DNA of 36,334 nucleotides. Origin: CAYQPF01 sp964419225 (GTDB taxonomy: Bacteria > Cloacimonadota > Cloacimonadia > Cloacimonadales > CAYQPF01). Below, piece by piece: positions 33,201 to 36,334 of this stretch (its first letter is position 1; every line of letters starts with the position of its first letter). The notes beneath the pieces were generated by a model. The model was not told where the DNA came from and ran no database searches. It was given only the letters and a program-made list of their open reading frames with translations. The stretch covers positions 1 through 36,334 of the forward strand of contig CAYQPF010000034.1 of assembly GCA_964419225.1 (NCBI GenBank), in the 5' to 3' direction. Made by a program: the position numbers and the translations under genes.

Positions 33201-36200
33201 CGGAATTCCGACACCGTTAGCGACAGTATTACCAGTAATTGAGTTGCTTAGGTAAGTAATGGAGAAATTGAGGCTGTCAAAAACTGCTCCTTCTGCTACA
33301 GTGACAGTAGGATAAGTTTCATTGATTTGATATCCTTCGAGGGAGGGAGTGATCTGATAGGTAGCCCCGGGTAATCCTCCGACAGAATAAACTCCTGCGG
33401 CATCAGTAACGGAATAGAAGACACGTCCATTATTTACGTTAGTAGCGACAATGTTGACACCCAATTGTCCGGTACCGGCATTATTGCTGATTTTCCCGGT
33501 AATTGAGGCTGCAGAAATGAGATTAATGTCTCTACGTACACTAACACCGTCAACTATATCAACATGCTGCAGATATGAGGCATAAGCTGTTCCCATTCTG
33601 GCCCAGACATCCTGATAGCCTGTTAAATTGTTCACCCAATAATCACCATTTGCATCAGAGTTAGACAAAATAATGTTTCCGTCTATATCTCGGACTTTTA
33701 TCAATGCACCTTCCATTACAGGATGGTTGGGATCGACATAGTTATAGACAGTACCCAAAACTGATAAGGGTTTTGGTATCAAGACAATTTCGTTTTCAGG
33801 AACTTGGTAGGGATTCAGGTCAACCAATTGGACAACCTGATAGCCCAGTTTTTCTGCTGTCAGAGAGTAGTTTGCATTCTGCAGATTTTGGAAGCTATAG
33901 CCTCCGTCAGCTTCAGTTGTGTCTGTTGCTACTATGTTGTTTTGAGAATCAAACAAAGTGATGACCACATTAGCTAAATGCAGATCGCTTTCAGTTTCTA
34001 CATCACCAAACAGAGTATGAACCTGTTGCACAAGATTATAGTTTTTGGGGAGATTTTGAAAATCTGCTAAAACCAATTCCTCGGTAATAGAATTGTACCC
34101 TGATTTTGTTAAAGTAAGAGTATAAGTACCGCTGTAGAGATTTTCTAAAAGGTAATTACCTGCATCATCGGTATAGGTTTGGTACTCATGCTCAGAATTG
34201 AAAAGGTTAACATTTACATCACTTACAGCTAAAGATGAACCTGATTTTTTTATTAATCCATAAACTGATGAAGCATGGGCACTGACAATCAGATTCTTTC
34301 CGGTGAGATTGTTTGTTGTTACAGTAGTTTCCAACTGGGTATTATCATAATCGTCATTGGACAAGTTTGAAGAAATCAGATTTGTCGAGTAGGGAATAAC
34401 TCCAGTGAAAGAATAAGCACCCTGAGCATCGGTTGTTGCTTGTAATTGTTGATATTCGTTGATCAAAATAACAAGCTTTTCTGCAACAGGGGTGTTATCA
34501 GTTTCTTCCAGTAAAGCACCGGAAATCGACTTAGGTGCAGTGAAGACCAGGTTTACATTCTTTGTCAGAGGTTGACTGTTGGACAAAGTACATGTTTGGG
34601 TTGAGTCCCGGTATGATTCTTTGATGACTTTCAAACTATAATTACCCGGATACATGTAATTAAACTGGTAGAGACCATCACTCGAAGTAATTAAAGTGTA
34701 ACCTTCGCTTGTAGATGTATTTACAAGAAGTACAGTTGCTTCTGCCAGAGGCTGATTAGTCATGGAATCTTTGATCAAACCGCTTATGGCAGATACATGT
34801 TTAGGAATTACCATACTGATATTACTAATATTGGCAGTTCCCACTGTAACAGTTTGGGTGACATTATCATAGCCCAATTCATTAACCTGGCTCATTATAG
34901 AGTAAATGCTGTTGGGTGCTAAGCCTTGAACTGTAAAATTACCGTCTGAGTTTGTATTAACCTGGGAATTGTAAGTATCCGAGGCAATCATGATAGTTTT
35001 ATTTGCTAAAGGAGTGTTCTCAGAGTCTTTGAGAATTCCTGAGATTTGAACACTATTGGGAGTCATGGTTATATTATAGTTGTTGATTTGGGGTTGATAG
35101 GTTGTCAGATCGACAGGAGCACCCTGAGGAGCATTGTAGTTCGGCAGTGTCGCAGCAATGGTGTATAAGTGGGCAACTGCCAGATTACTGATTGTATAAT
35201 CGCCTGTAGCATTTGTAGTAGCAGAACCGGTATAACCATCAGTTGTGGATACTGCAGTAACAACTACATTACTCAGAGATATTTGATCGGATCCGCTCAT
35301 ATAAAAGACTCTGCCCCCGATAGAACCTGTCAACATTGTTAAGACAAAGGTTCTTTCCGCCGGAACATTGGGCTGTAAAACAACATTCTCATAAATTTGA
35401 TTGGAGCTATAATTGGTTTTTGTTGCCGAAATTCTGTACGGATTATATGCTGAAGTGGCTATACCTGAAATAGTACAGTCACCTGAAGCATTTGTTATGC
35501 CTGTAGCCACGGCACCAGTCATCATATTTTCCACAACAATGGTACAATTTGAAAGACCTGTATGTGCAACTATGCTTCCAAGATAGGAGATCATTTGGAC
35601 ATTGCGGGGGATAATCACAGAACCAGGCAAATTCAAATTTTGTACTGTTTGAGTTTGATAGTTTGTTTTAGAATATGTCACATTATAATTACCCGGGGTC
35701 AGGATATACATATTATACCAGCCATTAGCATCTGTAGTTGTAGTACCACCACCACCCAGATTGTTGGTGGCATTGACGATAGCTCCCGAAATGGGATTAT
35801 TAAAGGTGTCTGTTACATATCCTCTCAAGGTAGTAAAATTGGGATTGATCGTATAATTCTTATTAGTAATGGCATCACCCGGATTGAGAGTTATCAAACT
35901 GTCAATTGAGGTATAACCAAGTTTGGATACATTGAGCTGATAAGTTCCGTAATTAAGTGATAAAGTATAATTACCGGTAGTGGATGTAGTTGCTTCAAAA
36001 GCAACACCGTCTTTTACTGCTCTGACCAGTGCTCCGGTAAGAGCTGCACCTTCACTGAATATCTTGCCTGAAACCGAAGAGGGTTGAGCCTGAAGGGTAG
36101 CATTATGAGTATATGTCTGGGCATTCACTGTCATTACGGTAGTGATGGTTTGGCTGCTGTACCCGCTCTTAGAGGCATTTATGACATAAATATAACCGGG

Positions 36201-36334
36201 TGTAATAACAGTAGAGTAATAACCGCTATTATTGGTAGTCGTAGTAATCGCACTTGCAGGATTATTCTGTTGTTGGACAGTGATCAGGGCGTTTCTGATT
36301 GCTTCACCGGTTGTGTTATAAACCGTCCCGGTAA
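30237..36334 (-). CDS. Giant surface protein with about 17 carboxypeptidase-regulatory-like domains (N-terminus outside window)
   Basis: The frame stays open from the stop TAG at 30237 to the right edge, giving 2031 visible residues; the ATG at 36134 is internal, since 66 in-frame codons of the same repeat lie upstream. About the first 1,400 visible residues are tandem carboxypeptidase-regulatory-like/Cna B-like domains of 75-90 residues. Each opens with a strand such as ISGLIKDSMTNQPLAEATV or LRGYVTDTFNNPISGAIV and passes through TxxDGxYxFxxLxPGxY to a KxGY end. Then come Ig-like and mixed beta segments, one beginning LSELTIQGPGELSNKSAGE. The last ~110 residues form a FlgD-like immunoglobulin domain (LVPNPFTPDD, VSAKIYNLNGTLIRTI, LYWDGRTDSGRLARNGRYLV, ending KPVVLIK), a known C-terminal secretion/attachment type in FCB bacteria. 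Probably a long surface stalk or adhesin. Coupled to the UPF0164/PorV-like gene. Confidence 0.9.
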   Translation of the reverse strand, partial: TGTVYNTTGEAIRNALITVQQQNNPASAITTTTNNSGYYSTVITPGYIYVINASKSGYSSQTITTVMTVNAQTYTHNATLQAQPSSVSGKIFSEGAALTGALVRAVKDGVAFEATTSTTGNYTLSLNYGTYQLNVSKLGYTSIDSLITLNPGDAITNKNYTINPNFTTLRGYVTDTFNNPISGAIVNATNNLGGGGTTTTDANGWYNMYILTPGNYNVTYSKTNYQTQTVQNLNLPGSVIIPRNVQMISYLGSIVAHTGLSNCTIVVENMMTGAVATGITNASGDCTISGIATSAYNPYRISATKTNYSSNQIYENVVLQPNVPAERTFVLTMLTGSIGGRVFYMSGSDQISLSNVVVTAVSTTDGYTGSATTNATGDYTISNLAVAHLYTIAATLPNYNAPQGAPVDLTTYQPQINNYNITMTPNSVQISGILKDSENTPLANKTIMIASDTYNSQVNTNSDGNFTVQGLAPNSIYSIMSQVNELGYDNVTQTVTVGTANISNISMVIPKHVSAISGLIKDSMTNQPLAEATVLLVNTSTSEGYTLITSSDGLYQFNYMYPGNYSLKVIKESYRDSTQTCTLSNSQPLTKNVNLVFTAPKSISGALLEETDNTPVAEKLVILINEYQQLQATTDAQGAYSFTGVIPYSTNLISSNLSNDDYDNTQLETTVTTNNLTGKNLIVSAHASSVYGLIKKSGSSLAVSDVNVNLFNSEHEYQTYTDDAGNYLLENLYSGTYTLTLTKSGYNSITEELVLADFQNLPKNYNLVQQVHTLFGDVETESDLHLANVVITLFDSQNNIVATDTTEADGGYSFQNLQNANYSLTAEKLGYQVVQLVDLNPYQVPENEIVLIPKPLSVLGTVYNYVDPNHPVMEGALIKVRDIDGNIILSNSDANGDYWVNNLTGYQDVWARMGTAYASYLQHVDIVDGVSVRRDINLISAASITGKISNNAGTGQLGVNIVATNVNNGRVFYSVTDAAGVYSVGGLPGATYQITPSLEGYQINETYPTVTVAEGAVFDSLNFSITYLSNSITGNTVANGVGIPEVYVELWQNNVKQDSLFTNSAGNFSFTQIPDGNYTLKASHQGYLPVTDITVTVDDGVSTPSSPVFNLTPKPYTIYGTVVNKSSEPVENALVTVRSNLQEFTALTDAQGTYSIPTNTTGEFWVNAHKQYFSETDSVLIVLSPQNNTRQQNFVLTQLPAGLSGTIIISNQDHSQTWVPDETHLRLYNSVMEIDTTLTNPSGYIFENIKIPLDNFTVNIEITSTFEQNGTTYTYKQFYPMRALVPGETVSDTTTFIYVPGSKNLTGLVQMNRAGQMLTLDQGTVILTKDGNVIDTTSVNADGVYQFNSLTQGIYTAQLTTLFNGETFDSTRTLDWTDFTGDFTLAYKLHKYGLYVKDYLGQPIPNAVINLSSPSLDMPMTFFTNDLGYGETVDTLKTDTYSIKITTPGKPGWNYIDPQTYNITFSPDLSLNIVQTRNIPLAFDVTQIQPSPGSDPVTIKLHKSPSYSVPVTLHYRDLDGNISEITAGRFAKHNSRKALLDSTYSFIIPAQNKSGVLEFYFSSDDPQQNITFSNASLPYNWALTSEGIISVANSGVTPESPVLTYNQLVGFEANVMDDINNNMNSEIDTWGTVTWSLADSTAGQLIIDPDHKRNVKYQTPPISDQEIYNTINCKILYNNVVIQISTNIMIKNLQLSELTIQGPGELSNKSAGEQFQVNATSVTGETMLLECVWETIKPYEGVLSTQINKAALIPEPHYIGDIILKAKAVDPNTNLTVEAQKTIKIFEDVNPDNAADSLVTGENCLLKIPANMISQGNLKIFLNKVISSPFKQVGIENEVVGSVFRLSSSGSYTLNVNPTIQFISDVAVDTTQTHVAYWDVNKLQWNETSESIDGTVLSVPNIPGWYDYALIRVSQKLGLYDMRLVPNPFTPDDVIGVNKGLQIIFKISSQKTRYPNVSAKIYNLNGTLIRTIVDHKPMLKGFYNAGEELTLYWDGRTDSGRLARNGRYLVHLVVQDASDKKEYLKPVVLIK

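Noticed and set aside
36132..36134. ATG as the start of the giant protein
   Set aside because: The same repeat pattern continues in frame upstream to the window edge without a stop, there is no signal peptide and no ribosome binding site at this ATG.

Overview
This window is an AT-rich bacterial contig, probably from the FCB superphylum. Candidatus Cloacimonadota or a close relative is my best guess. The pointers are a secreted protein with a C-terminal YPNPFNP-type sorting domain, an FG-GAP repeat protein, a giant array of carboxypeptidase-regulatory-like domains beside a UPF0164/PorV-like outer-membrane protein, and an FCB-style serine palmitoyltransferase. A run of 10 Ns inside a gene shows that this is a draft scaffold. 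The taxonomic call is inference; there is no rRNA here.

Layout: 1-1311 (-) is the 5' part of a secreted FG-GAP/VCBS protein. 1643-2095 (+) is a UPF0158 protein. 2197-8773 (-) holds three tandem secreted proteins, two of them clear paralogs; a GNAT acetyltransferase lies upstream (8926-9717). 9887-10543 (+) is a small exported or membrane protein, followed by about 680 bp of repeat-rich noncoding DNA. 11222-14101 (-) is a large secreted protein with a sorting domain. 14332-16429 is a divergent pair: an iron-sulfur flavodoxin-like protein and a MATE exporter. 16439-17212 (-) is an orphan solute-binding protein, separated by a heptamer minisatellite from a secreted propeller-like protein (17544-18401, +). 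18565-22710 holds two paralogous membrane proteins flanking a convergent TPR protein. 22857-27760 (+) is a tight six-gene operon (family 2 glycosyltransferase, surE, pcm, cyclic-nucleotide-binding domain protein, AI-2E-family permease, serine palmitoyltransferase-like enzyme) ending in a strong terminator. 28040-29095 (+) is a PotD-like lipoprotein. 29238-36334 (-) is the UPF0164/PorV-like protein preceded by the giant protein, whose N-terminus lies beyond the window.

The theme is cell-envelope biology: about eight secreted or surface proteins, export-related membrane proteins, two solute-binding proteins and a lipid-synthesis operon. No phage, IS, CRISPR, tRNA or rRNA was seen.

The noncoding DNA is the least ordinary part. 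It carries several word families of exact 7-bp-period repeats, 9-bp-period GGAC repeats, GTAG-headed REP-like palindromes and a dispersed hairpin repeat. Several intergenic regions hold good sigma70-type promoters (TTGACA/TATAAT-like, mostly 16-17 bp spacing). Upstream of 8773, an inverted repeat could hide the Shine-Dalgarno sequence only in read-through transcripts.
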